A stretch of DNA of 64,000 nucleotides from Kiritimatiellia bacterium (GTDB lineage Bacteria > Verrucomicrobiota > Kiritimatiellia > JAFGHX01): positions 1 through 64,000 of the forward strand of contig JAFGHX010000329.1 of the NCBI GenBank assembly GCA_016929905.1, written 5' to 3'. The position numbers were made by a program, and so were the translations under genes. This document shows, piece after piece, positions 18,140 through 28,414 of the stretch. Position 1 is the stretch's first letter. The number at the start of each line of letters is the position of its first letter. The notes beneath the pieces are model-generated. The model saw nothing but the letters and a program-made list of their open reading frames with translations. It was not told where the DNA came from and searched no databases.

Positions 18140-18502
18140 GGTTCAGCCCCTCCACGCTGAAGACGCCGGAGCCGGGAACAACGGGCTGGCGGAGCGGCCT
18201 GAAACCCGTACGCAGGGCGGACCCTGTGCCGGTATGCGGACACATCATGCCACCCCATTCCCGCCCCGGTCGTCCGTTTTCGGAGCGATCGTTCGGTGCA
18301 GGATTCGGATACACGGCCTGTTGTGTCTGATCTATCGCCGCCGCGAAAGCATGGCGACGGTGCAGAAACCGCGACTGAACGCGAATTCACGCGAACAGGC
18401 TGCGGAAAAGGACGACTTCCGCACGCTCAGAATTCCGGGCCCATTTGTGTCTATTCGTGTCCATTCGTGGTTCGCGCCCCTTTCGGGCGGCGCCAAGTGC
18501 GC
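18140..18502. other. 363-bp intergenic region with a 10-bp-period repeat
   Basis: No gene is supported here. At 18441-18473 three 10-bp units of the CCATTCGTGT type run in series (ATTTGTGT, ATTCGTGT, ATTCGTGG). I recall this sequence type as a widespread dispersed repeat in PVC-group genomes. I see no clear promoter for the DUF4838 operon. Confidence 0.6.
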
Positions 18503-19585
18503 CTAGCTGCTCCCGCGAATCACCAGCTCGTCCTCGAGCAGAATCCGGTAGTCGTCGCGGAACCCGAAATCGATCATCTCCACCACCTTCTCGACCATCA
18601 CCTCTCCCATCTTGTCCAGCGGCGTGCGCACGGCGGTGATCGCGGGCGAATGGCGGCTGAGTTCCGGCGGATCGTCATACACCACGATCGCCTTGTCCGC
18701 GGGGACGCGGATGCCGAGGTCCTTGACGGCCTCGACAATCAAGGGGAAGAACCGGGAACTGCTGGCGAAGATCGCGTCAACGCGCGGGTCCGAGGCGAGC
18801 GTCTGCTTGAGGCGCTCGGCGGCCGAAGGGTGGTCGGCATCGAGCTCGCACACCAGCGCCTCGCGCAACGGCAACCCGTTCTCCGCCAGCGCCGCCACAT
18901 AGGCTTCGTACCGCGGCTGAATCCAGAGGCTGCCCTGCACGCCCGGGTGCGCCAGGAACAGAATGTGCCTGCGGTGCGAATGCTTTACCAGATGGTCGAT
19001 CGCTTTCTTCGCGCCGCCATAGTGGTTCAACGCGACCGAGTTGAAGTCCATGCCCGGCGGCGCACTGGTCATGTAGGGGAACCGGCCCTGGCGGCAGATC
19101 TCGATGATGTCCTCGAACCCGCGGTAAGCCGGAATGATCAACCCGCTCTTCGGGCCCAACGAGAGAATCTTTTCCTTCTTCGTCGCGAGCGGTTCTTCCA
19201 GCCGTACAAAGATGATCTTGACGAAACACTGGCCGATCTGCGGCCACATGAAGATGCCGTGCAGCCGCGAGAACATCAGAAACGACAGCAGCCCCCCGTC
19301 GCGCAGGCCGGCAAGCTGCGCGTCGGTGAGCAGGATGTTCACCGACTTCAACTCGCCCATCGCGTCCCGGACCGGGAAGGTGCCGCTGCCCTTCACTCGC
19401 CGCACGAATCCGTCGGCTTCCAGCATGTCCAGCGCCTTCAAAACCGTGTTGCGCCCGACCCCGAACTCCTCCATGAGCACCGCCTCGGAAAGCTTGCCCA
19501 GCTTGGAGTTCTGAATGCGCCGCTTCAGCACGGAAAACACGTGCTTGTACTTGGGATCTCTTGTGCTGGCTCGTTTGCGGGTCAT
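18503..19585 (-). CDS. GntR-type HTH regulator with LacI-like sugar-sensing domain
   Basis: A 360-residue protein. The N-terminal winged helix (~15-75) includes LGKLSEAVLMEEFGVGRNTVLKALDMLEADGFVRRVKGSGTF, typical GntR, and the remaining ~275 residues form a periplasmic-binding-protein-like domain (IDHLVKHSHRRHILFLAH, DAIFASSSRFFPLIVEA, KAIVVYDDPPELS). This is the AraR-like architecture that senses a free sugar and represses catabolic genes. It is divergent from nothing and lies directly upstream of the DUF4838 operon on the same strand, so it is the likely controller. A promoter with a TGAC-N7-GTCA dyad lies at 19826-19877. Confidence 0.85.
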   Translation of the reverse strand: MTRKRASTRDPKYKHVFSVLKRRIQNSKLGKLSEAVLMEEFGVGRNTVLKALDMLEADGFVRRVKGSGTFPVRDAMGELKSVNILLTDAQLAGLRDGGLLSFLMFSRLHGIFMWPQIGQCFVKIIFVRLEEPLATKKEKILSLGPKSGLIIPAYRGFEDIIEICRQGRFPYMTSAPPGMDFNSVALNHYGGAKKAIDHLVKHSHRRHILFLAHPGVQGSLWIQPRYEAYVAALAENGLPLREALVCELDADHPSAAERLKQTLASDPRVDAIFASSSRFFPLIVEAVKDLGIRVPADKAIVVYDDPPELSRHSPAITAVRTPLDKMGEVMVEKVVEMIDFGFRDDYRILLEDELVIRGSS

Positions 19586-19922
19586 GTGTTGGCCGCTATT
19601 TCGTCAATCGTTATGGGTGTCCACTCCAGGAGCCCGGCTCGCGAGGACGCGCGTCCTCCATCACCACTGCATCTGGCGCCAATGAAGGGCGAGCGTCCCC
19701 GCGAGCCGCCCTCTTGGAGTGGGCTCTGAGTCATCCGTCAGTCGGTAGTCGGTTATCGAGGCATCCGGCATCCGCCTTCGCCAGGCTACGGCGGATAGGT
19801 CCGGAGTCTGGTCAGATTCGCCCCTTGACTTAACCCGTCAGCTTTTAATGTTATCCCTTCAGGATGGATCTTGTCAACCCCGTGGGTGACGAATCAGTGA
19901 AGAAAGCAGGCGGGCGGGGCTC
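19586..19922. other. 337-bp region with 30-bp inverted repeat and GntR promoter
   Basis: Arms at 19621-19650 and 19693-19722 pair at 26 of 30 positions around a 42-bp loop. Their core CGGCTCGCGRGGACGC also appears in the signal-peptide region of the CBM9 gene (8434-8460). The rest is non-coding leader of the regulator. Confidence 0.7.
19826..19877 (-). promoter_or_regulatory. Predicted promoter and dyad for the GntR-type regulator
   Basis: On the minus strand: TTGACA (19872-19877), an 18-bp spacer, TAACAT (19848-19853). A TGAC-N7-GTCA dyad at 19826-19840 lies at the expected transcription start region, a plausible autoregulatory operator. The leader would be about 255 nt long. Confidence 0.55.
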
Positions 19923-22363
19923 TCAGCGGTTGGGGGCCTCGGGGTCGAACCCGATCCAGACTCCATAGAGCGAATAGTGGATCAGCCGTCTCGGGTCCAG
20001 CCGGTCAATGGCGATCCGGCTCCGGCTCGCCCCTTCGACGATAACGCCGTCGTCGATCGGCTGCCAGTTGTTCCCGCCGTCGCGGGAGCGCAGGAGCCCG
20101 CCGCGGGACCTGTAGTGCATCCCGCGGGGGATCGTGATGTATACCCAGTCCGGATTGTATGGATTCACCGCCACGGAACTGATGAAGGCTTGCTTGAGGA
20201 CTCGCCACGTCTTGCCGGCATCGTCGGAACGGAACAGGATCCTGTCGTTCCAGAAGCCCGCCTTCCCGGGGGGATAGGCCACCACGTACAGAGCGTCCGC
20301 TCGCTCGCCGCACAGTGCGACACAGTCAGCCGTGAATGCGCCGATCTTATCCGGCGCAAGCTGTGCCCAGTTCGCGCCACAGTCGGAGGTCTTGAACAGA
20401 CCGCCGCCGTTTTCCCCTCCGTATGTTCCGGCGTATAAGGTGGAAGGGCACCGTTCGTCCATGACCAGCGTTTTCACGTCGACAGGTCCCAAACCGTTGG
20501 AACACTCGGTCCACGTCGCTCCGCCGTCGACCGACTTGTGCACCCCGCCGATGCCTTTCGAGCTGCGCCCCCTGTCAATGGCCGCGTAGATTGTCCTTCG
20601 GTCGGGCGGGGATTGGGGGTCGATCAGGAGGCGTTCGACGGCAAACCTGACATCGCGCCCGGCTTTCTCCCGCAGTTGGGCGAGGCTCAGCCTCGTAAAC
20701 GTACGCCCGAGATCGTCGCTTCTGAACACATCGCCGACTCCCCACGTTCCCGTGCCGATGTAGAGGCGCCCCTGGACGGCGGGATCGAAGAGCACGGCAT
20801 TGACACTGCCCGAGTCCGAGCGGGCCATGCAAGTCCTGTCGTAGTTCCATTCCCACCAATCGCCTCCGTCGCGGGAGATCCGGAGTCCGATATCCATATA
20901 CCCGAACGCCAGGGTCCGGTTCGGATCGAACGGGTCGAACGCAACCTGTTTGGGGACAATGAGGCTCAGCCCCCTGCCCCGCATCAGATGCGTGTGGTCC
21001 GACGGGGCGACATCGACCTCGGGCCATCGATCCGGAGCGAACGCTCGGCCTGTCTCGGCGGCCAGGGTGCCCCATGTCGTGCCGCCGTCGAAGGTCCCGA
21101 CGATGTACGAATTGTGAGTCCACAGGACAACGTTCGGATCGCTCGGTGCGACCGCCAACCCGAGGATGGCTCCGCCCGATGAATGATGGGCCAATGTGCA
21201 GTTGCCCCCCTTGAGCCGCAGCATGAAGTGGTCCACATCTCCTACGCTGTTCTTCTCGATTCGATGCCATGTGAGAGGCGCATGGCACAACCCGCGCCAG
21301 CTTTCGCCCAAATCGCTGCTTGTGTATACACCGGCAAACCCAAAGGCATAGTACAGAATCTCGGGCCGACTTCTCGAATTCGCCAATCTGAACCTGCCTT
21401 CGCGGCCAACCTGGCCGCACTGGCCCACGGCGGCTTCCAGCCCCGTCATCTTCCGAGTCCACGTCTTCCCGTCATCGTCACTGCGGTAGATGCCGCCGAC
21501 AAAGGCCTTCTTGTCCTTGTCGGCCCACTTCGGGGCGCAATTCGCGACAATAACGCTCTTGTCGGCTGCGCCGGCTGGGCCCAGCACGACCTCCACGACA
21601 GTGGTCTTGGGCAGGTTCCCTCGAATATCGGTCCACGTCGCACAGCCATCGTCGCTCCGATAGAGCCCTTCCTTGCCGAAGAGATAGAGCCGCGAGTGGC
21701 CTTTTCCGGGGACGAACTTGCTTCTGGGATCGATAAGCAGCCCCACCAGTGCCGCGGGTCCTGCCGTGACCATTCGGCGACGATCTCCCACGTCCTTCCG
21801 CCATCGGTCGTCCGCGCGACTGTACCCTCAGGATGGTATCTGTGATGAGAAACGCCGTAGGCCACGCGCCCGTCGGTCGGATCCACGACCACGTGCTCGA
21901 AGTAGACATTCTTCACATTCTCCTGCGTGTTCACCCTTTTCCACGTTCGGCCCGCGTTTTCGCTCTTGAAGATGTCACTGCTGGCCGACCAGACGTTGTT
22001 CGGGTTTCTCGGATCGACACAGACGCCGAACGCGCCCAGCGGGGCGGGGTTCGGGTTCTCCGGGCCGCTGCCGCCCATGATTCGCCAGCTCCTACCGCCG
22101 TCGGTCGTTTTGAACAGCGCGCCCATATCCACGCCGCTGTAGAAGATGTTGGGGTTGGTCGGATGGATGGCGATGCTGAACATCGCGCCGCCCGTGCCCG
22201 GGCCGACCAGATTCCACTGCCTCTGGTCCGGAACGGCCACGCGCATCCGCGCCCGTTCGAGCTGCGCGTGCCAGGCCGCACTGACCCCTGCCGCGAGACC
22301 GCCGGCCGTTGCAACGGCCCCGAGCACGATCATCGCCATCTTGATTTTCACCCACGTCATCAT
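19923..22363 (-). pseudogene. Secreted BNR/Asp-box (VPS10-like) propeller protein, frameshifted
   Basis: The protein is split between two reading frames that join near 21741-21750, at a CCCC run. Reading through the shift gives ~813 residues: signal anchor MMTWVKIKMAMIVLGAVATAGG, then about 13 Asp-box motifs of the S/T-x-D-x-G-x-T-W type (TTDGGRSW, RTTDGGRTW, RSDDGCATW, RSDDDGKTW, KSVDGGATW, RSRDGGNNW). Such repeats build sialidase/sortilin-like propellers that bind or cleave glycans. The frameshift may be real decay, an assembly error or slippage. The start at 22363 has AAGGAG eight bases upstream. Codons upstream to 22522 stay open and resemble the tail of an ECF sigma factor. Confidence 0.75.
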
Positions 22364-22775
22364 CTTGATCGCTCCTTCCGCTATCTGCACGACGCCGGCC
22401 AGTTCCAGCGTGTGGCCGGCCAGCACGGCGACGGCCGCCGCATGACTGCTCGAGGCCACAAGGGACAGGCCGGAATCTGCGATTTTCCCGGGTTCGCGCC
22501 CGAAAAAGCCGCGGAAAACCAAAAAAGCACTTGGCGATTCGCCCTTCGTTCGCTACTATATGCGCAACCCCCCGGTTAGGCGGCTGTAACGCGTTTCTGG
22601 AGCGAGGTCCTAACCGATCGCATCATGCCGAGACTCACCTGACGCGGAACAGCGAATTCTCGAAGCCCCCCCGCACAATCGTATTGTCCGGAAGCGTCGC
22701 GGGTCGTGTTTTTCTGTTCACATTCGTTCGTTTTTCGAGCACACTTCGTGCATCCAGGCAGAAGGGAGAAGAGTC
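22364..22775. other. Divergent intergenic region with ECF-sigma-tail-like remnant
   Basis: From 22364 to 22522 the minus strand is open and in frame with the propeller gene. It reads like the Ala/Leu-rich linker seen in PVC ECF sigma factors (HTLELAGVVQIAEGAIKMM). An 8-bp inverted repeat CGGTTAGG/CCTAACCG (22573-22580, 22609-22616) lies between the divergent genes. A promoter for the moxR operon must lie here, but I see no convincing pair of boxes. Confidence 0.45.
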
Positions 22776-23852
<1,077 letters not shown>

Positions 23853-24744
23853 CCCGGCCACGCTGCAGAAGATCGGCCCGCTCGATCTGATCGCGCGCGA
23901 GGTGGTGGAAGGGGTCCGCATCGGCATGCACAAGAGCCCGCTGCGCGGGTTCAGCACGGAGTTTGCGCAGCACCGGCCCTACGTGCCGGGCGATGCGATC
24001 CGGCACGTGGACTGGCGGGTCTACGGCCGCACGCAGCGCTACTACATCAAGCTGTTCGAAGCGGAGACGAACTTCTCGGCGAACCTGCTGCTGGACGCCA
24101 GTTCCTCGATGCACTACGGCTCGGGCACGCTCTCGAAGCTGGAGTACGCCAAGTACATGGCGGCGAGTCTGGCGTACCTGATCGTGGATCAACGCGATTC
24201 GGTGGGGCTGGCCGTATTCGACGAGGCGTTGCGCGACTACATCCCGCCGCGCAGCACGCTGGGCATCGTGCACAATCTGGCGCGGGCTCTCGAGAAGGTG
24301 GAACCGCGCCCGCGCACGAACGTGAGCGCGCTGCTGAGCGAGTTCGCCCGCCGCATTCCGAGGCGCGGCTTCGTCATGCTGTTCTCGGACCTTTTCGACA
24401 ACCTGGGCGCTTTCGTGCGCGGGCTGGCTCATCTGCGGTTCCGCGGCCACAACGTGGTCGTGTTCCACGTGCTGGATCCGTACGAACTGCAGTTCCCGTT
24501 CAACGGCACGATTCGGTTCCAGGGCCTGGAAGAGGACGGCCAACTCGTGACGCAACCGCAACGCGTGCGCGCCGCCTATCTGGAAGAGCTGCGCAAGTTC
24601 CTGCAGCAGGTCCGGCGCGCGTGCGACAGGAATCACGTGGATTACGTCCTCGTCGACACGTCCAAGCCGGTGGAGATCGTGCTGACCAGCTATCTGATCG
24701 GGCGGCTTCACATGCGCAAGTGAGAAGAAGGGAAGGGTGGCAGG

Positions 24745-25902
24745 GTGGAAGACTGGAAGGATGCGCGGAGTGGGCGGCGGCCGGGCGGGTGGAGCCCGGG
24801 CCGCGGTGGCCGCGTGGCTCTGACGGCCGTGCTCATGCTGTGCGCGGGGCCGGCTTGCGGCGGGGTCGTCCACACGGTGCAAGGCCCGACGGCGGGGCGC
24901 GTCACGCTCGGGGCGGACGGAATCCGGCTCGACGGGCGGACCGTGTCCTGGGGCGCGGCCGTCAGCGTCGTGACGGACGCGGCGCCGGCAGGCGTGCGGC
25001 CGGCGCACGCGGTGCACCTGTCCAACGGCGAGCGGTGGGCGACGCAGGAGTTGCGGGTTTCGGTGAAAGACATCACGATCGAATCCGCGCTGCTGGGCCG
25101 GCACACGGTGGAACGCGGCACGGCTGCCATGCTGCAAATGGCGGCGGGCCCCCTGCCCCGGGAGCCGAAGGCGGAGATGTTGTACCGCGACGGGCAGGAA
25201 CCGATTCCCGGCGCTTTGCTCTGGATCAGCGAGAAGGAACTGGCGATCGACTCGCCGCTGGGCGTCCTGACGCTGCCGCGCGAAGGGACGGTGTGCTATC
25301 GGTTTCGACCGGCGCGGCAGGGCGGCACGCCGGGGGCGGACCGCGTGTATTTGACCGACGGGACCGTGCTCAGCGGCGCGGTCACGCCGGAAGCCGAGTC
25401 GCTCGGGCTGGCGCACGCGGTGCTGGGCCGGCTGGCCCTGCCGTACGACGCGATCCGCGCGGTGCGGCGGAGTGTGGGCGGCGCCGTCTATCTCACCGAT
25501 CGGGTTCCGGCCGCCGAGGACCTGACGCCGTTGATCGAGGGCGCCGCTCCCTCGCACGCTCCGACGGTCGAACCGGGGGCGGGGCCCTGTCTTGGCGCGC
25601 TGGTGGTGCAGCCGGAGACGACGCTGCGCTACGCGCTGCCGCCGGCCGCCGGCCGTGCGCGGACGCTTCACGCGCGGCTGGAGCCCGTACCCGGCGCGCG
25701 GGGCACGGCGACGCTCACCCTTGCGGCGGGACAGCACGCGGGCCTGACAAAAACACTCGGCCCCTCGTCGCAGGCCGAATGGGTACGCGTGGAGCTCGGC
25801 ACGGCCTCGGAGCTCATCCTGAAGGTGGCGTTCGACTCCGTGCCGCTCTTCCCGTGCGGGGTGCGGCTGGGGGATCCGTATGTGGGCGTTGCGAGTCCGT
25901 GA
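24745..25902 (+). CDS. Exported hypothetical protein of the moxR operon
   Basis: About 385 residues. VALTAVLMLCAGPACGG looks like a signal peptide core. The body is beta-rich with repeated short strands (TAGRVTLGADGIRLDGRTV, LTDGTVLSGAVTP); the C-terminal ~120 residues (from LGALVVQPETTLRYALP) resemble NPCBM-type sandwiches. The start is uncertain: GTG at 24745 lies in a GGAAGGGTGG repeat tract, and GTG at 24814 would begin directly at the signal core. I do not recognise a characterised homologue. Its position between DUF58 and the BatA-like gene suggests a periplasmic or envelope client of the system. Confidence 0.6.
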   Translation: MEDWKDARSGRRPGGWSPGRGGRVALTAVLMLCAGPACGGVVHTVQGPTAGRVTLGADGIRLDGRTVSWGAAVSVVTDAAPAGVRPAHAVHLSNGERWATQELRVSVKDITIESALLGRHTVERGTAAMLQMAAGPLPREPKAEMLYRDGQEPIPGALLWISEKELAIDSPLGVLTLPREGTVCYRFRPARQGGTPGADRVYLTDGTVLSGAVTPEAESLGLAHAVLGRLALPYDAIRAVRRSVGGAVYLTDRVPAAEDLTPLIEGAAPSHAPTVEPGAGPCLGALVVQPETTLRYALPPAAGRARTLHARLEPVPGARGTATLTLAAGQHAGLTKTLGPSSQAEWVRVELGTASELILKVAFDSVPLFPCGVRLGDPYVGVASP

Positions 25903-25978
25903 GGAGATCTGGGTGCCGGATACCGGATGCCGGACGTGTCCGCCGTGCCGCACCTGAGGAAGCCTGGGGCGAAGCCGC

Positions 25979-26078
25979 GTTCTCGAGCAAGGTTTCGAGC
26001 GGGCAGGCACGCCGAAGTAATCTGAGCGTAGTCGGGTTCTCGAGTAAGTTCCCGAGTAGGTTCTCGAGCAAGTTTCAG
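25979..26078. repeat. 12-bp iterons upstream of the BatA-like gene
   Basis: Units GTTCTCGAGTAA, GTTCCCGAGTAG and GTTCTCGAGCAA run at 26037-26072, with an isolated pair at 25979-26003. They form the 5' leader of the next gene. The 190-bp gap 25903-26092 also carries GCCGGATACCGGATGCC-type short repeats at 25914-25933. Confidence 0.8.
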
Positions 26079-26092
26079 GTCGGGGGCGAGAG

Positions 26093-28291
26093 TTGACGTT
26101 TCTGAACCCATTGCTGCTGTTCGGGTTGGCGGGGGTCGCGGTCCCGATCGCGATCCATCTGCTGAACCGTTTTCGCCCGCGGAACGTGGAGTGGGCGGCG
26201 ATGGACCTGCTGCGCCGCGCGCTGCTCTCGCGTTCGCGGCAGATTCGGATCGAGGATCTGCTCCTGCTCCTGCTGCGCTGCCTCGCGATCCTGCTGCTGG
26301 CCGCCGCGATGGCGCGGCCGACGCTGACGGGGTCGGGCGCGAGCTGGTTCATCGGCAAGCCGAGAACGGGCGTGGTCATTGCGCTGGACGGCTCGTACAG
26401 CATGAACCACCGTCCGGGCGTGAACACGCGGTTCGACAGGGCGGCACAACAGATTCGCGAGATTGTCCGGACGCTGGACCCGGGCAGTCCGACGAGTCTG
26501 GTGCTCATGGGCAGTCACCCCCGGATCCTGCTGCGCAACGTGGGATACGACGCGAAGGTTTTCGAGGACATCCTGAAGGAGACGGAGCCGTTTCCGGAGC
26601 GGCTGAACGTCGAGCTGTGCCTGGAGGAAGTGGACAAGCTGGTGGCGGAGATCAAGACGGCGGCGAAAGAATGCTACGTGGTGACGGACGCGCAGGCGAT
26701 GAGCTGGCGGCACATGTCGGAGAAGGCGCGGCAATCGCTGGTCCAGATCGGCGGGGGCTGCCGGTTGTCGTTCGTGCCGACGGGCGGGACGGGTGCGGAG
26801 AACGCGGCGCTGACGGATTTCCGGCACGTGTCCGGCATACTGAGGCGTGGCAGCATGGCCCGCTACCTGGCGGAGGTCCGCAACCAGGGCGTGCGGCCGC
26901 TGCAGGGCGTCACAGTGGAGCTGACGCTCGACGACCGCCCGGTGGATCGGAACGTGATCGACCTGCTGGGGCCGGGCCAAGCGGCGACGGTGCCGCTGTT
27001 CGCGCGGTTTCAGGGCGGCGGGATTGCCCGGCTGGTCGCGCGCCTGAAGCCCGACGGGCTCACGACGGACAACCGGCGCTACGCGGTCGCGCACATCCGC
27101 GACCGGGTCCGGGTTCTGATGGTGGACGGCGAACCGAGCGCGACACCGTTTGCGGGCGAGACCGACTACCTGCGCACGGCGCTGGCGCCGGGCGCGGCAC
27201 GCGGCGGGCCGGCGCCGATGACGGTGAAGACGGTGCCCTGGGTGGACCTTCCCCTGCAGCGGCTGACGGATTACGACATCGTGATCGCGGCCAACGTGCC
27301 GGACTTCCGCGAATCGCAGGTGGCGGCGCTCGAGGCGTTCGTGCGGCAGGGTGGCGGGCTGTTCCTGTTTCTGGGCGACAACGCGAACCCGCGCATTCTG
27401 AACGCGCGGCTGGGCAGCCTGCTGCCCGTTGAACTGGGCGCGCCCGCGGGCCGGGCGGAGGAGCGGGCGCAAGGCTGGCCGCTGGAGGCCGCCGATTCGT
27501 TTCACCCGCTTGCCCGGATCGTGGCCGCGCTCCCGAAGGAACTGGCGGCCGACGCGCGCGTGTTCCGCCTGCTGGGCGGCCGGCTGGTGCCGGGCGCGCA
27601 AACGGTGTGGCGCACGGCGGGCGACGCGCAGCCCGTGCTGGCGGAGCGGCGCCTGGGTGCGGGCAAGGTCCTGTTGTTCACGAGCACGGCGGACCGGGCG
27701 TGGTCGGACCTGGCGATCCACCCGCTGTTCCCGATGCTGACGCATCAGGCGGCCACCTACCTGACACGCCAACCGCACGAGGCGCCGTTTACGGTGGGCA
27801 GCATGATGGTGTTGCCGATCCCGCGGCGTACGAGCCAGGCGAACGTGATCTTCGCCGACCCGGACGGCAAGCGCACGCCGGTCCAGACGGCGGAGCGCGA
27901 GAACGGCGCGGTGGCGGAATACGGGCCGCTCGGCAAGCCGGGCTTCTATGAGATCACGTATGCGCACGGCTCCGAGCCGCTCGTGGCGGCGGTGAACGTG
28001 GACCCGGCGGAATCGGCCATCGCCGCGCTCGACACCGCCGAGATCAACGCCCTGTTCCGGGAATTGCCCGTGCGGGTCCTGACGGAGGAAGTGGATCTGG
28101 CCTCGGCCGTGAAGCGGGGCCGTATCGGCCGGGAGCTCTGGCGCCTGACGATGCTGCTGGGGCTGGCCATCCTCGTGGCGGAGGGGTGGCTCGCGCGCCG
28201 ATTCACGCGGCGCATGGCGACGGCGCCGCAACCGCTTTCGAAGGGACGGTTTTCGAGGAGGGAGGCGGCGGAGGGAATGGTTGATGGTTGA
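26093..28291 (+). CDS. BatA-like membrane protein with VWA domain
   Basis: A 732-residue protein. The N-terminus is the Bat/aerotolerance membrane signature (FLNPLLLFGLAGVAVPIAIHLLNRF, then LLLLLLRCLAILLLAAAMARP), two membrane helices. A VWA domain follows with MIDAS VVIALDGSYSMNH at ~residue 95. A middle region is beta-rich, and a glutamine-amidotransferase-like segment has YDIVIAANVPDFRESQVAALEAFVRQGG. A third helix lies at WRLTMLLGLAILVAEGWLARRF near the C-terminus. The start is TTG at 26093, because the conserved FLNPLLLFGLA begins at once. It is probably anchored in the inner membrane as a MoxR client. Confidence 0.88.
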   Translation: MTFLNPLLLFGLAGVAVPIAIHLLNRFRPRNVEWAAMDLLRRALLSRSRQIRIEDLLLLLLRCLAILLLAAAMARPTLTGSGASWFIGKPRTGVVIALDGSYSMNHRPGVNTRFDRAAQQIREIVRTLDPGSPTSLVLMGSHPRILLRNVGYDAKVFEDILKETEPFPERLNVELCLEEVDKLVAEIKTAAKECYVVTDAQAMSWRHMSEKARQSLVQIGGGCRLSFVPTGGTGAENAALTDFRHVSGILRRGSMARYLAEVRNQGVRPLQGVTVELTLDDRPVDRNVIDLLGPGQAATVPLFARFQGGGIARLVARLKPDGLTTDNRRYAVAHIRDRVRVLMVDGEPSATPFAGETDYLRTALAPGAARGGPAPMTVKTVPWVDLPLQRLTDYDIVIAANVPDFRESQVAALEAFVRQGGGLFLFLGDNANPRILNARLGSLLPVELGAPAGRAEERAQGWPLEAADSFHPLARIVAALPKELAADARVFRLLGGRLVPGAQTVWRTAGDAQPVLAERRLGAGKVLLFTSTADRAWSDLAIHPLFPMLTHQAATYLTRQPHEAPFTVGSMMVLPIPRRTSQANVIFADPDGKRTPVQTAERENGAVAEYGPLGKPGFYEITYAHGSEPLVAAVNVDPAESAIAALDTAEINALFRELPVRVLTEEVDLASAVKRGRIGRELWRLTMLLGLAILVAEGWLARRFTRRMATAPQPLSKGRFSRREAAEGMVDG

Positions 28292-28384
28292 TGGTCGATG
28301 GGGGGAGCCCGGGTGTCAGGTGTCAGGGGGCCTGGTACCCGGACCGGAATCCAACCTGACACCTGAAACCTGACACCTGACATC
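28278..28384. repeat. Short repeats and inverted GTGTCAGG units
   Basis: GATGGTTGATGGTCGATGG (28278-28296) is followed by direct units GTGTCAGGTGTCAGG (28312-28327). Inverted copies of the latter lie at 28355-28382 (CCTGACACCTG). The tract fills the gap between the two VWA genes. Confidence 0.75.
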
Positions 28385-28414
28385 TCATACGCGGGAAGAC
28401 GGAGAGGCGCAGCG

